From: CBDCYH01 sp965224105
Lineage (GTDB): Bacteria; Bacteroidota; Rhodothermia; Rhodothermales; JABDKH01
Assembly (NCBI GenBank): GCA_965224105.1
Contig: CBDCYH010000001.1
Location: 682,001-746,000 of the forward strand
Reading direction: 5' to 3'
Length of the DNA: 64,000 nucleotides
Shown here piece by piece: positions 62,107 to 64,000 of this stretch. The notes beneath the pieces were generated by a model. The model worked only from the letters and a program-made list of their open reading frames with translations, made no database searches and had not been told where the DNA came from. Both the position numbers and the translations under genes were made by a program. How positions within the stretch are numbered: position 1 is the stretch's first letter; every line of letters starts with the position of its first letter.

Positions 62107-62793
62107 TTAGGAATGTTGGCGACCGGCAGAATGGAGATTTTTAACTAGCAGCGAGTAGATGATCATTACAACGATAGAGAGCGCGACGGTGATAAGTACG
62201 AGGCGCTCGACTGAGCCATCTACTTTGTTCAATTCCGTGAAGATTGCCAGCGGTAGTGTTGCGGTTTTCCCCGGAATATGGCCAGCCAAGACGATGGTAG
62301 CGCCGAATTCCCCAAGTGCGCGACCAAATGCAAGGGCAACGGCCGCGCCAATTCCGCGAGCCGCAAGTGGAATAGTTACCAGTCTCAAGGCGGCCCATCG
62401 CCCCCCTCCAAATACATAGACCGCCTCTTCAATTTCCGGATCGATGTTCTCAAATGCGACGCGAACGGTATTTACGAATAGCGGAAAAGCTACAACAGCT
62501 GCGGCAACTGCCGCGCCGATCCATGTGAACGCTACCGACAAGTTTGCAGATTCAAGCACGCGCCCTATTGGGCTTGCTGGACCAAGAGCCATCAGCAAAG
62601 CATACCCGGTTACAACCGGGGGCAACACCAGTGGCAGCTGGATCAGATTCTCGATTATGAACGACAGTCGCAAACGCCCGCGGGCCAACCTGTAACCCAA
62701 CCAGACTCCGAGCGGAAACATGAGACACACCGCGACAAGTGCCACCAAGACGCTCCTGAGGAGGACATCCCATTCTTGAGGTGATAGAATCAT
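62107..62793 (-). CDS. modB: Molybdate ABC transporter permease
   Basis: A 228-residue inner membrane permease with about five membrane segments and the EAA loop FGRALGEFGATIVLAGHIPGKTATLPLAIF, typical of ModB. NLIQLPLVLPPVVTGYALL is also characteristic. The ATG overlaps the modA stop by four bases (62790-62793). No modC follows; the next gene is a TPM-domain protein. The energising ATPase must come from elsewhere, possibly the orphan at 28518-29510. Confidence 0.92.
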   Translation of the reverse strand: MILSPQEWDVLLRSVLVALVAVCLMFPLGVWLGYRLARGRLRLSFIIENLIQLPLVLPPVVTGYALLMALGPASPIGRVLESANLSVAFTWIGAAVAAAVVAFPLFVNTVRVAFENIDPEIEEAVYVFGGGRWAALRLVTIPLAARGIGAAVALAFGRALGEFGATIVLAGHIPGKTATLPLAIFTELNKVDGSVERLVLITVALSIVVMIIYSLLVKNLHSAGRQHS

Positions 62794-63515
62794 CCGGCCG
62801 TGCTAACCCCAAAACCGAAGCTGTCCCAAATCGCTCGACGCGTGGGGTCCACCATAAATTCCACAAACGTCATCGCGATATTCCCCTCCCCCTTGGCGAG
62901 CACTCCCAGTTGATATCCCACCCGCTGTTTGCATTCAGCTGTTGCCAATGGCATGGTTCGGAGATTCAAGCCGTGCAGATCCGACAAATACGCAATTGCA
63001 GCGTCTGCGTGACCTCGTCTAAAGGCAGATACAGCTGCACGCGTGTCAAGCATGGGCACTACCCGCCGTGAGATCTTCTCCCATTCATGTCGACACTCGA
63101 GTAAGTTCTTTGCATATCGGCCGACGGGCACGTGCGATGGATCTCCCAACGCAATCCTTCGAGCTCTGTCCAGCGTTCCCACAGCCACGATCTGATTCTC
63201 AATTGGAAGCTTGACCTGCTGTTGAAGCTGTACGCGCGTGGCCAGGAAGTCCATCCAAACCGAGTCTGCGGTGACGATCAAGTCTGGGCTTGCACCCGCC
63301 ACTACCTGTTTGGAAATTGTCGAGGAACCAGCAAAGCTTATCACCACATCAATCAACGGGTTCTCTTCCTCAAAGGCGTTTTCAATCTCGCCAAGTACAT
63401 CAATCAGTGATGCAGCGGCAAAGATAGAAACCTCTGAAGTATTGTTTGTGTGGCATCCTGCCAGCACAGCTACGACGATCACGATGGCTACGGTGCAAAG
63501 GCGACCGATTGTCAT
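62790..63515 (-). CDS. modA: Molybdate-binding lipoprotein
   Basis: A 241-residue periplasmic binding protein for molybdate or tungstate. Lipobox LAGC (acylated Cys21) anchors it, then VSIFAAASLIDVLGEIENAFEEENP, VISFAGSSTISKQVVAGASPDLIVTADSVWMDFL and GRYAKNLLE follow the ModA pattern, including the AAASL and GSS ligand contacts. Characterised proteobacterial ModA proteins are usually soluble; a lipid-anchored form is less usual in a Gram-negative. The start overlaps the upstream TPR gene stop by four bases. Confidence 0.9.
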   Translation of the reverse strand: MTIGRLCTVAIVIVVAVLAGCHTNNTSEVSIFAAASLIDVLGEIENAFEEENPLIDVVISFAGSSTISKQVVAGASPDLIVTADSVWMDFLATRVQLQQQVKLPIENQIVAVGTLDRARRIALGDPSHVPVGRYAKNLLECRHEWEKISRRVVPMLDTRAAVSAFRRGHADAAIAYLSDLHGLNLRTMPLATAECKQRVGYQLGVLAKGEGNIAMTFVEFMVDPTRRAIWDSFGFGVSTAG

Positions 63516-64000
63516 CGTTGTGCCTCGCTCGCAGCCACAGCCGCTAAGGCATCTTGTGCCCGCATGTATACAGGATCGTTTTCATCACCAACCAACCGCA
63601 ACACCTTTTCAAACTGCGCCCTGGCCTCCGAGAATCGCTGGATATTCAATAACATTATCCCTTTGTTGAAATTTGCCTGCACATGAAGGGAGTCCTGGTC
63701 GAGTACCATGTTCGTATTGCGGATCGCTTCCATCGGATTTTCCGGATCGTAAAGGTAGGCGATCGCCATATCTGTCCTGACGTCCAGGTCCTCCGGGTTA
63801 ATTTCAAGAGCATTGGAATATGCGGCGATAGCCTTCTTTGCATACGCAACCCTACCAGCGCCACTCCTTCTTTCCATCCAGTCGAAATAGAGGTTCCCGG
63901 TCCGGCGCCATTCGTTCTCCGTATTGAGCTCAGTCGCGATCTCGTGTTGGATGTCGCCAGCCAAATCGAACCTTCCGTTTTCCGCATACAGCAAGATTAG
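63512..64000 (-). CDS. TPR protein, 5' end outside window
   Basis: The last 162 codons of a TPR-containing protein. The frame is open to the right-hand edge, so the true start lies beyond the window. Visible repeats include AAYSNALEINPEDLDVRTDMAIAYLYDPENPMEAI, NTNMVLDQDSLHVQANFNKGIMLLNIQRFSEARAQFEKVL. Such arrays mediate protein contacts. The stop overlaps the modA start (ATGA, 63512-63515), so it is translationally coupled to molybdate uptake, though a functional link is not shown. Confidence 0.8.
   Translation of the reverse strand, partial: LILLYAENGRFDLAGDIQHEIATELNTENEWRRTGNLYFDWMERRSGAGRVAYAKKAIAAYSNALEINPEDLDVRTDMAIAYLYDPENPMEAIRNTNMVLDQDSLHVQANFNKGIMLLNIQRFSEARAQFEKVLRLVGDENDPVYMRAQDALAAVAASEAQR

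Noticed and set aside
1..64000. Search for tRNA, rRNA, CRISPR arrays, insertion sequences, prophage or toxin-antitoxin genes
   Set aside because: No cloverleaf-like or rRNA-like stretch, no regularly spaced repeats, and no transposase, integrase or phage motifs were recognised on either strand. A tRNA or repeat scan by software would be decisive.

Overview
The window reads as a compact chromosomal segment of a Gram-negative bacterium of the Bacteroidota/Rhodothermota group, most likely a marine Rhodothermales-like lineage. The signs are a type IX secretion C-terminal domain of the NYPNPFNP type, a DUF1800/DUF1501 pair, lipoproteins with DUF4270 and WG repeats, a DUF4175 protein, an OstA/LptD-like barrel, TopA with a lysine-rich tail, and promoter-like elements close to the Bacteroidota -7 consensus TAnnTTTG. 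Placement below phylum level is inference. Genes are tightly packed: three convergent pairs share overlapping stop codons and many co-directional pairs overlap by 1 to 8 bases. I see no rRNA, tRNA, CRISPR array, insertion sequence or prophage, and no gene-free stretch longer than about 300 bases. The longest gaps (4260-4503, 6907-7152, 41470-41694, 47332-47561) hold an inverted repeat, nothing recognisable, a terminator plus a tandem repeat, and a weak promoter.

Layout. 1-4875: export-related cluster (DUF1800 fragment, Tat plus T9SS DUF1501 protein, two tandem WG-repeat lipoproteins, a small Cys-rich lipoprotein). 4891-9674: long acyl-CoA dehydrogenase, pyrF, DUF2851 protein, ABM-fold protein. 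9671-13581 (minus): TonB-dependent receptor with an upstream lipoprotein, and glgC. 13772-19169: small membrane protein, giant DUF4175 coiled-coil protein, DCC-family protein, chromate transporter. 19326-24069: one-domain glycogen synthase relative, DUF4270 lipoprotein, outer membrane barrel, TPR protein. 24252-28521: eno, FtsB/DivIC-like protein, LptD-like protein. 28518-33701: orphan ABC ATPase, sucC, LptF/G-like permease, DUF3467 protein, cystathionine beta-synthase-like enzyme. 33889-37948: soluble hybrid histidine kinase and lon. 37960-41469 (minus): two small proteins and topA. 41695-47331 (minus): three beta-propeller proteins, one a cytochrome c lipoprotein. 47562-52573 (minus): small membrane protein, glutaryl-CoA-type dehydrogenase and fixXCBA. 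52714-55318: small barrel, hemW and two DUF192 lipoproteins. 55325-61408: A-type Fe-S carrier and the sufBCDS operon ending in a SufE-DUF59 fusion. 61409-64000 (minus): TPM-domain membrane protein, modB, modA and a TPR protein cut by the window edge.

How the genes work together. The suf block is a complete Fe-S assembly line, with a candidate operator on its promoter. Clients in the same window include HemW, the FixX ferredoxin and FixC. The fix genes with the dehydrogenase form a route for electrons from acyl-CoA oxidation to the quinone pool. LptD-like and LptF/G-like genes belong to lipopolysaccharide transport. The least explained parts are the triple beta-propeller operon at 41.7-47.3 kb, the cluster around the degenerate glycogen synthase at 19.3-24.1 kb, and the paired lysine-rich proteins beside topA.
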